The notes under the pieces were generated by a model. That model saw nothing but the letters and a program-made list of their open reading frames with translations, was not told the origin of the DNA and ran no database searches. The translations under genes and the position numbers were made by a program. DNA of 64,000 bases from JBNAVY01 sp049700195 (GTDB lineage Bacteria; Bacillota; Thermoanaerobacteria; Thermoanaerobacterales; Thermoanaerobacteraceae): assembly GCA_049700195.1 (NCBI GenBank), contig JBNAVY010000004.1:16984-80983 (forward strand), given 5' to 3'. This document shows, in pieces, positions 15,127 through 22,852 of this stretch; within the stretch, counting starts at the first letter, position 1; every line of letters begins with the position of its first letter.

Positions 15127-16223
15127 GCTACTGTAACCTCCTTCTCACCCATTTCTACAAATCTCATAATCTCATCTGCATTCATACCATTTATTCCTAA
15201 TTTTTCAGGATTTCTTCCTAAAGTCCAATAATCTATACCATGAATTATAGAAGCCAGGTGAATTATTGAATCTATAGTTTTAGTTCTTATACCAAGTTGT
15301 CTTCCAATAGAAGAAATAGGAACAAGGCTCATTGGCACATCTTCAAAAATATATCTGCACTGTAAATCAGAAGGGGCATATAAGCCTATATAAGCTTTTG
15401 TATTCTGTATAGCTTCATATAAATCATTACCATCAGCATTATATGTTTCTTTAAGCCAAACTTTAGCAGAAACTACATTTATACCAAGAGCGTTTGCAAC
15501 CTTTATTCTTTCTTTATCAATTTTCTCTAATATTTTTGTCACTGAAGGAGAAATTCCATCTATATAATATTGGAAATTACCCTTTGTAGTCTCAATTCTT
15601 GCAGCATTTAAAAGAGTAGGAGTTGGGTGAAAAATTGCTCCAAAATTATTAAAGCTAGTTTCAAGCACATTTCTAGCAGGTGTAAAAATTCCAAAAGGTT
15701 CATTTAATATATCAACAACTTCTTTTGTTTTTGTACTGGGTATCGCTGCTACAGATACAACATCCTTTACTTTATAAATTTTAGCATTTCCTTCATGAGC
15801 TCTACATGCATATAAAAATGTATCTGTTTCTGCTATAATAGATTTTAAATCTTCTCTTTTCTTAAATACATTATAAAATTCTAAGGCACCGCCAGTTCTG
15901 CCAGGATTTAAAATAACTATTTGATCATTTTTTAAATATGGCATAAGTTTTTCTGCTAATTTTAAATGTGCTGAAGCAGGAACTGTTACTAATATTACAT
16001 CAGCACCTTCTATTGCAGTTTTTAAATCATCTGTAATTAAATTAAGCTTACCAAAGCCCTCAATTTCACCTTCTAAATTTATTCCGCCTTTTTCTATTAT
16101 AGGTTTTAATTTATCATAACTACGATTATACAGATTGACTTTATAACCCTTTACTGCAAGATGTGCTGAAATTGACTGACCACCATTTCCCGCTCCTATT
16201 ACTGCAAAATGAGTCTTTTTCAT
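15123..16223 (-). CDS. NAD(P)-dependent octopine/nopaline dehydrogenase family protein
   Basis: 366 aa. An N-terminal Rossmann domain opens with FAVIGAGNGGQSISAHLA (residues 6-23). The C-terminal octopine-dehydrogenase domain carries the conserved His199 in IFHPTPTLLNAARIE. Relatives join an amino acid to a 2-oxo acid reductively (opines); many bacterial members are uncharacterised. It is the first gene of a three-gene operon. AAAGGGGG lies 7 nt ahead of the ATG. Transcription enters through a c-di-AMP riboswitch leader (16230-16475). The substrate is unknown. Relation to ketopantoate/glycerol-3-phosphate dehydrogenases is possible by fold, but the C-terminal domain favours the opine family. 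Confidence 0.87.
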   Translation of the reverse strand: MKKTHFAVIGAGNGGQSISAHLAVKGYKVNLYNRSYDKLKPIIEKGGINLEGEIEGFGKLNLITDDLKTAIEGADVILVTVPASAHLKLAEKLMPYLKNDQIVILNPGRTGGALEFYNVFKKREDLKSIIAETDTFLYACRAHEGNAKIYKVKDVVSVAAIPSTKTKEVVDILNEPFGIFTPARNVLETSFNNFGAIFHPTPTLLNAARIETTKGNFQYYIDGISPSVTKILEKIDKERIKVANALGINVVSAKVWLKETYNADGNDLYEAIQNTKAYIGLYAPSDLQCRYIFEDVPMSLVPISSIGRQLGIRTKTIDSIIHLASIIHGIDYWTLGRNPEKLGINGMNADEIMRFVEMGEKEVTVA

Positions 16224-16250
16224 TTATATGTTACCCCCTTTTTTTAGAAA

Positions 16251-16278
16251 TAAAAAAGCTATAGAGAATTCTACAGCT
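16251..16278 (-). terminator. Riboswitch-controlled intrinsic terminator
   Basis: On the minus strand AGCTGTAGA / TCTATAGCT forms a 9-bp stem (one G-U) with loop ATTC, followed by TTTTTTATTT. It stands between the aptamer and the first operon gene. The 5' arm with its two flanking bases (TTAGCTG) is complementary to CAGCTAA in the aptamer. Confidence 0.88.
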
Positions 16279-16321
16279 AATAGTATCGGTCTGAAAAAAG
16301 GACATAAACAGACTCTTTCAT
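16277..16321 (-). CDS. Possible 14-codon leader peptide in the riboswitch expression platform
   Basis: ATG at 16321 follows AGGAGGAGATAGC, a strong ribosome binding site, and encodes MKESVYVLFSDRYY before TAG (16277-16279). The stop codon overlaps the first bases of the terminator stem. Translation is not proven. The reading frame could be fortuitous, because the GGAGGAG element is also close to the conserved 3' end of this aptamer class. Confidence 0.45.
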   Translation of the reverse strand: MKESVYVLFSDRYY

Positions 16322-16339
16322 GCTATCTCCTCCTCTTCC

Positions 16340-16450
16340 AACGCTTACGAGGTTAGCTGACGGATTTGGGCTGAAAGATAGCCCTACCATTAAAATAAAT
16401 GGACTCACCCCTTAAATATTGGTTCCCCCGTTTCAAATGAATTAAGCGTT
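16340..16450 (-). ncRNA. c-di-AMP riboswitch (ydaO/yuaA class)
   Basis: The minus-strand RNA has the conserved segments of the class in order: P1 5' strand AACGCTTAA, GGGGGAACCA, GGGGTGAGTCC, GGTAGGGCT, CCCAAATCCGTCAGCTAACC and P1 3' strand GTAAGCGTT. This closely matches the Bacillus ydaO aptamer as I remember it. The class binds c-di-AMP and normally turns genes for potassium or osmolyte handling and wall remodelling off. Here it precedes the octopine-dehydrogenase-family operon. Confidence 0.93.
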
Positions 16451-16482
16451 AAGCATTTTATTCAATTTTCAATCTATTTTAG

Positions 16483-16511
16483 AGTATATCATATTTGAAA
16501 AAGTTTGTAAA
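16483..16511 (-). promoter_or_regulatory. Sigma-A-type promoter of the riboswitch operon
   Basis: On the minus strand TTTACA (16506-16511) and TATACT (16483-16488) are spaced by 17 bp. The predicted start near 16476 puts the whole aptamer in the leader. Confidence 0.8.
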
Positions 16512-16521
16512 GTAAATAATT

Positions 16522-17175
16522 CTAATATTTCCCAAAATCGTCTCCAACTCTTATCTCATCAAGATAATTGTATATGGTGTATCTTGAAACACACAATATT
16601 TTTGCTACATAATCAATAGCGCCTCTTATTAAAAATGTGCCTTTTGCATCTAACATTTTAACCATATTGACCTTTTCTTCTTTAGTCATGAAATTAACTG
16701 GTTTACCATAGTTTTCTAAGGTTGTATTTACAATATTCTCTAAAACATCATTTACATTGCCTTCATAAGCATCTGATGAAGAATCCTGTGAATTATCAGT
16801 GACATCACAAATATCTGATAAAGTATTTTTTACCATAATGAATTCTGATATATCTATATTTATAGTTAAACATCCTAAGGGTTTACCATTTTCATCTTTG
16901 ATATAAAAAACTGAAGATTTTAGTATTTTGCCGTCACTACTTTTGTTTTTGTAATTAATCATATTTTCAAAGTTATTTGATTTTACAGCTTTTAATATAG
17001 GTTCAGGCAATGGACTTCCTATTTCTCTACCGGAAATATGACCATTCGCAATGGCAATTATAGGATTTTGTGGATTTGAAAAATCATGTAAAGCAACTTC
17101 GCAGTTTTTCCCAAAAGCTTTTGCAATAACTTCAACCATTGGCATTACACTTTTTAAAATCGTATGTGTTTTCAT
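16522..17175 (-). CDS. YheO-type PAS/HTH transcriptional regulator
   Basis: 217 aa. The N-terminal YheO-like PAS domain covers about 5-115 (KNCEVALHDFSNPQNPIIAIANGHISGR, then IKDENGKPLGCLTINIDI). The C-terminal helix-turn-helix ends the protein (GAIDYVAKILCVSRYTIYNYLDEI). Relatives such as DauR act in amino-acid metabolism and sense small ligands. AGGGGG lies 12 nt ahead of the ATG at 17175; an ATG 8 codons upstream lacks a site. It ends 11 bp before the -35 of the riboswitch operon, same strand. A regulatory link with that operon is plausible but unproven. Confidence 0.87.
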   Translation of the reverse strand: MKTHTILKSVMPMVEVIAKAFGKNCEVALHDFSNPQNPIIAIANGHISGREIGSPLPEPILKAVKSNNFENMINYKNKSSDGKILKSSVFYIKDENGKPLGCLTINIDISEFIMVKNTLSDICDVTDNSQDSSSDAYEGNVNDVLENIVNTTLENYGKPVNFMTKEEKVNMVKMLDAKGTFLIRGAIDYVAKILCVSRYTIYNYLDEIRVGDDFGKY

Positions 17176-17264
17176 CAGCTTATGTTTCCCCCTAATCATG
17201 TATAATATATGAATCTTATTAAAAATTTAGAAATAAATTTTTATTTTTACTCTATTGTTATTAT

Positions 17265-17303
17265 TAAAAACCCCTCGTCCTAAAAATAGTAGGTTCGAGA
17301 GGC
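17265..17303 (-). terminator. Intrinsic terminator after rsfS
   Basis: On the minus strand an imperfect hairpin (CCTCTCGAACCTA / TAGGACGAGGGG) is followed by GTTTTTAA, between rsfS and the YheO-type regulator gene. Confidence 0.7.
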
Positions 17304-17332
17304 TAAATTTTATTATAGCTATTATACATATC

Positions 17333-17689
17333 TTACATTTGCTTGTCAAGTACTACTTCTTTTCCATCTTTCCATAACCTTTCAAGATTATAAAAGAATC
17401 TATCTTCTTTCAAAAAAAGATGTACTACAACATCACCATAATCCATCAAAATCCATCCAGTAGATTTATATCCTTCTATATGATTTACAGGTATATCATC
17501 TTTAAAAAGTTTTTCCTCAATTTCATCAGCTAAAGTATTTAAATGTGGTTGTGAATTTGCAGTAGCAATTATAAAATAATCAGCTATAGTTGTTAAATCA
17601 CCAATATATATAATTTTAATATCTGTAGCTTTTTTATCATCTAACACTCTATATATTTTAAAAGCCTTTTCTTTACTATCTATTGACAA
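17333..17689 (-). CDS. rsfS: Ribosome silencing factor RsfS
   Basis: A 118-aa Iojap-family protein that binds L14 and blocks subunit joining in starvation. The family core is clear: DIKIIYIGDLTTIADYFIIATANSQPHLNTLADEIEE in two halves, then GYKSTGWILMDYGDVVVHLF. It starts at TTG (17689) with GGAGGGTTAATA upstream. It closes the nadD-yqeK-LCP-rsfS cluster, the usual Firmicute order. Confidence 0.96.
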   Translation of the reverse strand: MSIDSKEKAFKIYRVLDDKKATDIKIIYIGDLTTIADYFIIATANSQPHLNTLADEIEEKLFKDDIPVNHIEGYKSTGWILMDYGDVVVHLFLKEDRFFYNLERLWKDGKEVVLDKQM

Positions 17690-17702
17690 TATTAACCCTC
17701 CA

Positions 17703-18896
17703 TTATATATTTTTTCCCAAGATTATAGTTACGTCTGCCGTATTTCGATCTCCTGTATCATCTACAATAATTGAGTTTTTTAATATTTTTTGTAAACTTT
17801 CAATTATATTTTTATCTTTAGTCCTATTTATAATTTGCGTATTATTATATGTTATTCCTGATACATTACCTATTTTTATAATATCATATCCTTGCTCTTT
17901 TAGAATTTCAGCCGTTTTTGCAGCAGCTCCAGGTATTCCTCCACCATTTAAAATCTCTATTTTTATATTACTGCTGGTTACGGTGTTTGTTTTATCTTTG
18001 TCAGGTGTTGTCAAATCATTAAAACTTCTCATAAAACTTTTTATTTCATTAGGATTAGTTATATAATATGCAATACCGTCAATATATTGAGGATTTCCTG
18101 GCAGGGTTGCAGATTTTATATCATTTTTATCCATTTTTATTATATAATTTGCATACTTTATCATTGTGCCAGGAGGTATATTTGTTTCCACGTACTGATT
18201 TATAGTTTTTAATATACTGTTTATTTTAAGAAGAATTGCAGGATTTTTTGCTTTATCCAATAAAGCTAAAGCAAATTCTCTTTGTACCTTAACTCGACCA
18301 AGATCCTGCTCAGCATAACCATGTCTGAACCTTACAAGTTCCAAAGCCTGTTGCCCATTTAAAGTTTGGAGGCCTTTTTTTAAATGAATATGAAGTCCGC
18401 CTGAATTGTCATCATAGTCCATATTCATGGGAACGTTCATTTCAACTCCTCCAAGCTCATTAACAAGCTGAACAAATCCTTCAAAACTAATTCTAACATA
18501 ATAATCAATTGGTTCTCCTATTAATTGTGAAACTTCATCAATTGATAGTTGAGGACCTCCAATTGGATATGCTGCATTAATCTTTTGTGTACCGTATTTA
18601 GGTAAATTTATCATGGTATCCCTTGGAATTGAAAGCATAGACCCTTTATTTGTTTTTGGATCATAGGATATGACAAGCATTGTATCTGACCTTTTAGGAT
18701 CAGTTGGAGAGGTTTCATCAAGTCCTAATATTAAAATATTTATCTTTTTATCTTTTTCATTGCTTTTATTTTTATTAATAATTGATGAAACAGTATCTGC
18801 TGGATTTAAAGATTTTAAATAAAAATAACCACCAACACCAAATGAAAGTACAATAAGTAATACTAAAAATATAAATATTTTAAATATTCTTTTCAT
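17703..18896 (-). CDS. LytR-CpsA-Psr family cell-wall polymer ligase
   Basis: 397 aa. One N-terminal membrane segment (about 5-27) anchors an extracellular LCP domain (about 50-210) with INILILGLDE, RSDTMLVISYDP, SIPRDT and LVRFRHGYAEQDLGRVKVQREF. A C-terminal LytR_C domain (about 305-395) contains IEILNGGGIPGAAAKTAEILKEQGY. LCP enzymes transfer anionic polymers from lipid carrier to peptidoglycan. AGGAG precedes the ATG at 18896; GTG three codons upstream overlaps that site. Its 5' end overlaps the yqeK 3' end by 17 nt. Confidence 0.92.
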   Translation of the reverse strand: MKRIFKIFIFLVLLIVLSFGVGGYFYLKSLNPADTVSSIINKNKSNEKDKKINILILGLDETSPTDPKRSDTMLVISYDPKTNKGSMLSIPRDTMINLPKYGTQKINAAYPIGGPQLSIDEVSQLIGEPIDYYVRISFEGFVQLVNELGGVEMNVPMNMDYDDNSGGLHIHLKKGLQTLNGQQALELVRFRHGYAEQDLGRVKVQREFALALLDKAKNPAILLKINSILKTINQYVETNIPPGTMIKYANYIIKMDKNDIKSATLPGNPQYIDGIAYYITNPNEIKSFMRSFNDLTTPDKDKTNTVTSSNIKIEILNGGGIPGAAAKTAEILKEQGYDIIKIGNVSGITYNNTQIINRTKDKNIIESLQKILKNSIIVDDTGDRNTADVTIILGKNI

Positions 18897-19479
18897 TTTC
18901 TCCACTCCTAAGCTTTATAAGAATGTCATTCCTAGAGTCAACAGTTTTGTCATATAAAAGCATTCCTTTTTTAATGACATAATTGATAGTATTGTCTAAA
19001 GCTTTTAAAACAGCTAAATCCAAATCTTTATATGCTAACTCTCTTAATTCTTTAACACCCTCAAAATCTCTACCCGGTTCAATGTAATCAGATAAAAAAA
19101 TGATTTTATCCAAAATACTCATATTAATATCACCTGTGGTGTGTATTGCAATTGCTCTGGCAATCTCTTGATCATCAATAGCAAAATATTCTTTCAGCAT
19201 TTTTGCACCAACGGGACCATGAAGCAAAAATGGTGAATTTATAAGTATTTCATCAAGATAAATATCGTATTTCTGAGCAAGATCTAATAATTGTTCTTCT
19301 GAATATCCTTTCGCACAATCATGAAGTAAACCGGCTACCTGAGCTTTCACTGGATCAGCACCATATAAATCTGCTAATTCAACAGCAGTATTCATAACAC
19401 CAACAGAATGGATAAACCTATTTTCACTTATAAATTCTTTTAGTTTATTTTTTAAAAATCCAATATCATATAGTATCAT
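18880..19479 (-). CDS. yqeK: HD-domain Ap4A hydrolase YqeK
   Basis: A 199-aa metal-dependent phosphohydrolase; characterised YqeK proteins split diadenosine tetraphosphate symmetrically. HD motif residues: FIHSVGVMNTAVELA (His), GLLHDCAKGY (His-Asp), HGPVGAKM, IHTTG and FLSDYIEPGRDF. It begins 1 nt after the nadD stop and overlaps the LCP gene at its 3' end. Confidence 0.93.
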   Translation of the reverse strand: MILYDIGFLKNKLKEFISENRFIHSVGVMNTAVELADLYGADPVKAQVAGLLHDCAKGYSEEQLLDLAQKYDIYLDEILINSPFLLHGPVGAKMLKEYFAIDDQEIARAIAIHTTGDINMSILDKIIFLSDYIEPGRDFEGVKELRELAYKDLDLAVLKALDNTINYVIKKGMLLYDKTVDSRNDILIKLRSGENEKNI

Positions 19480-19480
19480 T

Positions 19481-20101
19481 TTATACCTCTGTATATATTT
19501 TATATTTTTGAATATACCTTTCTACAGACTCTGGTAAAAGATATTTTATAGGTCTTCCTTCTAAAACCCGTTCTCTAATATCTGTTGAAGAAATAGCAAG
19601 AGAAGGTACTGTAACTTTATAAATTTGTTTTCCATATATATTTTTCGTTTCTTCTAATTTTTGATCTACTAAAGATTTTTCAAATCCTGGTCGTGTAGCT
19701 GCTACAAAGACGCACAATTTTAAAAGTTCATCAGCACTTTTCCATGTAAATATTTCCATTATAGCGTCAGCGCCTGTTATAAAATACAGCTCTGCCTTTT
19801 CGCCATAAATCCTTTTAAATTCTCTTATAGTGTCAATAGTATAAGTATAACCTTCACGTTCAATTTCAATAGCAGAAACTTCAAAATGAGGGTTTGTAAC
19901 TGTTGCTAAAATAGTCATCAGATATCTATGTTTCTTATCTGTAACATTTCTTTTAACTTTATGCGGAGGATTCCCGGCAGGTACAAAAATTACTTTGTCA
20001 AGCTGGAATTCAGCCCTTACAGCTTCTGCAGTTACTAAATGTCCATAATGAATGGGATCAAATGTTCCACCCATTATACCTATTTTAATATGATTTTCCA
20101 A
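19481..20101 (-). CDS. nadD: Nicotinate-nucleotide adenylyltransferase
   Basis: A 206-aa enzyme forming nicotinic acid adenine dinucleotide from NaMN and ATP. Nucleotidyltransferase motifs: GIMGGTFDPIHYGHL (residues 8-22), PAGNPPHK and SSTDIRERV near the C-terminus. With pncB at 53.5 kb it covers two steps of the Preiss-Handler route. It heads the group nadD-yqeK-LCP-rsfS downstream of obg. Confidence 0.96.
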   Translation of the reverse strand: MENHIKIGIMGGTFDPIHYGHLVTAEAVRAEFQLDKVIFVPAGNPPHKVKRNVTDKKHRYLMTILATVTNPHFEVSAIEIEREGYTYTIDTIREFKRIYGEKAELYFITGADAIMEIFTWKSADELLKLCVFVAATRPGFEKSLVDQKLEETKNIYGKQIYKVTVPSLAISSTDIRERVLEGRPIKYLLPESVERYIQKYKIYTEV

Positions 20102-20198
20102 AATTTTTCCCCCAATATTATTTTCTGTGTATATTATACATTAAATATGATTTGTGTACAAGTTTATATTAAATAATCTGAAAAAGGAAAATTAGGCT

Positions 20199-21473
20199 TT
20201 AGTCATAATATTCAAATTCAAAATCCCTTACATTTATTGTATCTCCGTCTTTAAAACCTTTTTCTTTTAAATAATCTATAACTCCACTTTTCCTTAATAA
20301 TCTTTCAAAATACCTAAGTGAATTTTCATCTTGTAAATTAACCCTTTTTAATAGTCTGTCAATTTTAGAACCACTTAAATAATAAGTAGTTCCTTCTATT
20401 TTAACATCTACATTTTCTTCTTCCTGAGGTAATTCATACACTATTATGTCTTCTGTATATGTTTTGTCAACATTTAAAGACAATTTATCCAAAATCTCTA
20501 TTATCTTATCCAAAAGTTTATCAATACCCTGCTTAGTAGCTGCAGAAATAGGAAAAACCTCATATCCTTTCTTGTTTAAACTTTCTTTAAATAGTTCATA
20601 GAATTCTGAGGATGTTTCGATGTCAATTTTATTTGCGGCAACAATCTGTGGCAATTTTGTTAATTTATCACTATATAATCCTAACTCATTATTAATTTTA
20701 TCAAAATCTTCAACAGGATTTCTGCCTTCAATACCCGAAATATCTACAACATGAATTAATATTCTTGTTCTTTCTATATGCCTTAAAAAGTTATACCCTA
20801 GACCTTCTCCTTTATGCGCACCTTCTATTAATCCAGGAATATCTGCCATAACAAAAGATTTACCTTTATATTCAACAACACCTAAATTAGGAGTTAATGT
20901 AGTAAAGGGATAATTTGCTATTTTGGGTTTAGCTTTAGTACAAGCGGCTAATAATGTTGACTTTCCTGCATTTGGAAATCCAATAAGTCCCACATCTGCA
21001 AGCAACTTCAGTTCTAGTTTAACCCATAGTTCTTTACCAGACTCACCACTTTCTGCAAACCGTGGTGTTTTCATTGTTGAAGTAGCAAATTTTGCGTTAC
21101 CTTTACCGCCTTTTCCTCCTCTTAACACAATGGCTTTCTGGTTTTCTTTGACAAGATCAGCAATTACCTGGTTATTTTCTGTATTTATTATCGTAGTACC
21201 TACTGGGACACGAATTAACAAATCTTCTGCATTCTTCCCATACATATTGTTTCCTTTCCCATTTTCTCCGTTTTTAGCTATATATTTTCTTTTATATTTG
21301 AAATCCATAAGAGTTGATAAATTAGGATCAGCATAAAAGATTATATCTCCACCTTTACCGCCATCTCCACCATCTGGGCCGCCATATGCTACGTATTTTT
21401 CTCTTCTGAAAGAAATAACGCCATTTCCCCCATCTCCTGATTTTATATATATTTTAGCTGTATCTATAAACAT
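20199..21473 (-). CDS. obg: GTPase ObgE/CgtA
   Basis: A 424-aa ribosome-assembly and stress GTPase. The Gly-rich Obg domain (1-158) opens MFIDTAKIYIKSGDGGNGV. The G domain has GFPNAGKST (P-loop), DIPGLIEGAH and NKID. A C-terminal OCT domain (about 345-424) follows. It lies in the Firmicute order rplU-prp-rpmA-spo0B-obg. Confidence 0.97.
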   Translation of the reverse strand: MFIDTAKIYIKSGDGGNGVISFRREKYVAYGGPDGGDGGKGGDIIFYADPNLSTLMDFKYKRKYIAKNGENGKGNNMYGKNAEDLLIRVPVGTTIINTENNQVIADLVKENQKAIVLRGGKGGKGNAKFATSTMKTPRFAESGESGKELWVKLELKLLADVGLIGFPNAGKSTLLAACTKAKPKIANYPFTTLTPNLGVVEYKGKSFVMADIPGLIEGAHKGEGLGYNFLRHIERTRILIHVVDISGIEGRNPVEDFDKINNELGLYSDKLTKLPQIVAANKIDIETSSEFYELFKESLNKKGYEVFPISAATKQGIDKLLDKIIEILDKLSLNVDKTYTEDIIVYELPQEEENVDVKIEGTTYYLSGSKIDRLLKRVNLQDENSLRYFERLLRKSGVIDYLKEKGFKDGDTINVRDFEFEYYD

Positions 21474-21518
21474 ATAATCACCTGCCTCTTCTGTAATTTA
21501 TTATTTGCTAATATTATT

Positions 21519-21737
21519 TTAAAAATTATCAGATATTTTTTTTATTATTTGTTCAGTTTCATCAATATTAAAAATTTCTTTATCTTTATTTATATTAGCA
21601 ATTGTTTTGTGTGTATATTCAATAACTTTATCTAACTTGCCAAGCTGGGCATATCCTAAAATAACCTGAAGATCATTTAAAATTTCATGTCGCTTATTTC
21701 TAATATATTTTATAAAAATTTCGTTTTCTGAAGGCAT
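21519..21737 (-). CDS. Mini Spo0B-like protein (helical hairpin only)
   Basis: A 72-aa protein in the syntenic position of spo0B. The sequence RNKRHEILNDLQVILGYAQL fits the Spo0B helical-hairpin phosphoacceptor box, with His17 as the candidate phosphorylation site. Bacillus Spo0B is about 190 aa with a C-terminal kinase-like domain; that domain is absent here. A phosphotransferase role is inferred from position and motif only. Confidence 0.75.
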   Translation of the reverse strand: MPSENEIFIKYIRNKRHEILNDLQVILGYAQLGKLDKVIEYTHKTIANINKDKEIFNIDETEQIIKKISDNF

Positions 21738-21770
21738 ATCTTCACCGCTTTCTAAACGTATTTTTACACA

Positions 21771-21798
21771 AAAAAATCCTGGTTTAAACCAGGATTTT
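21771..21798 (-). terminator. Intrinsic terminator after rpmA
   Basis: A perfect palindrome ATCCTGGTTTAAACCAGGAT followed on the minus strand by seven T. It starts at the rpmA stop codon, so obg and spo0B-like transcription needs readthrough or its own promoter. Confidence 0.88.
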
Positions 21799-22084
21799 AG
21801 TTCTCTGCTGCTTTTCTTTCTGTATATATACTTACTTGTTTTTTATCCCGGCCTTTTCTTTCAAAAGCCACATAACCATCTGTAAGAGCAAAAAGCGTGT
21901 CATCCTTACCAATACCTACATTTATTCCAGGGTGAACTTTTGTGCCTCTTTGCCTTACAAGAATATTACCTGCAAGAACAAATTGTCCATCGGCTCTTTT
22001 AACTCCGAGACGTTTTGATTCACTGTCACGACCGTTACGCGAACTACCTACGCCCTTTTTATGAGCAAAAAGTTGAAGGTTCAT
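21797..22084 (-). CDS. rpmA: 50S ribosomal protein L27
   Basis: 95 aa. It begins MNLQLFAHKKGVGSSRNGRD: the MNLQLFA extension is the Firmicute type removed by Prp before L27 functions at the peptidyl-transferase centre. The start overlaps the prp stop by 4 nt. Confidence 0.98.
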   Translation of the reverse strand: MNLQLFAHKKGVGSSRNGRDSESKRLGVKRADGQFVLAGNILVRQRGTKVHPGINVGIGKDDTLFALTDGYVAFERKGRDKKQVSIYTERKAAEN

Positions 22085-22419
22085 CTATTACACCTCCTAT
22101 CAAATACTTTTACATTATCCGGATACTCTTTCGCTATATCTTTTAAACCTAGAACCATTGTTTCTAAGATTGAATCTACTTTTATAAGATCTTCTTCATT
22201 ATTAATTTTGTCAATTTCTACAGTTAAATATCCATCTTTTATCTTTTTTTTAAAATGAATAAAAACTAAGGATTCTAATCCAAGTACAGCTGTCTGAGAA
22301 ATAGCAGAAACTGCTGCACATATAATATCTTTACCATATTCATTAAAATCAGCATGACCTTTAACCGTAAATTTATATATTTTGCCGAAAGAATTCCTTA
22401 AAATATCAACTTCAATCAT
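22081..22419 (-). CDS. prp: Ribosomal-processing cysteine protease Prp
   Basis: A 112-aa protease that cleaves the N-terminal extension of L27. Catalytic His22 and Cys34 are visible in KGHADFNEYGKDIICAAVSA. It sits between rplU and rpmA with a 4-nt overlap to its substrate gene. Confidence 0.96.
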   Translation of the reverse strand: MIEVDILRNSFGKIYKFTVKGHADFNEYGKDIICAAVSAISQTAVLGLESLVFIHFKKKIKDGYLTVEIDKINNEEDLIKVDSILETMVLGLKDIAKEYPDNVKVFDRRCNR

Positions 22420-22425
22420 AACACA

Positions 22426-22740
22426 TTACTCTGCAATTTTTTCAATTTGTACTTTTGTATAAGGTTGGCGATGACCTTGTTTTTTTCTGTAATTCTTTTT
22501 TGCTTTGTATTTAAAAACTATAATTTTTTTGCCCTTACCATGCTCTAAAACTTTAGCATCAACTTTTACATTATTCAAATATGGTGTTCCGAATTCAACT
22601 TTGCCATCCTTATTAGAATAAACTAAAACTTTGTCAAAAGAAAAACCATCACCTACTTGATAATTTAGCTTTTCTACTAAAAGAATATCTCCTTCTTGTA
22701 CCTTATATTGTTTTCCACCTGTTTCTATTATAGCGTACAT
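22426..22740 (-). CDS. rplU: 50S ribosomal protein L21
   Basis: 104 aa starting MYAIIETGGKQYKVQEGD and ending in the basic KKNYRKKQGHRQPYTKVQI segment. GGAGGTGCACT lies ahead of the ATG at 22740. The open frame continues upstream through the structured leader, which is not coding. Confidence 0.97.
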   Translation of the reverse strand: MYAIIETGGKQYKVQEGDILLVEKLNYQVGDGFSFDKVLVYSNKDGKVEFGTPYLNNVKVDAKVLEHGKGKKIIVFKYKAKKNYRKKQGHRQPYTKVQIEKIAE

Positions 22741-22747
22741 AGTGCAC

Positions 22748-22812
22748 CTCCTCTGTCCAGTCTCGCCGAGCAACAAGGTAAAATTTAAAACCCGTCCCGA
22801 GCGGCTACAAAG
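22748..22812 (-). ncRNA. L21 ribosomal protein leader
   Basis: The minus-strand leader contains GTAGCCGCTCGGGACGGGTTTTAAA and TTGCTCGGCGAGACTGGACAG, the GC-rich pattern of the Firmicute rplU leader motif, which binds L21 for autoregulation. It stands out from the AT-rich surroundings. Confidence 0.78.
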
Positions 22813-22815
22813 TGT

Positions 22816-22845
22816 ATTGTAACATATAAAAAGCAAATTTGTCAA
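22816..22845 (-). promoter_or_regulatory. Sigma-A-type promoter of rplU-prp-rpmA
   Basis: On the minus strand TTGACA (22840-22845) and TACAAT (22816-22821) are 18 bp apart, just upstream of the L21 leader. Confidence 0.82.
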
Positions 22846-22852
22846 TTACAAT

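Noticed and set aside
20923..21336. 137-aa plus-strand ORF opposite obg
   Set aside because: It is antisense to the Gly-rich Obg and G domains, lacks a ribosome binding site and has composition of an antisense shadow.
22741..22845. N-terminal extension of L21
   Set aside because: It spans the structured L21 leader and the promoter -10; the standard L21 start is at 22740.
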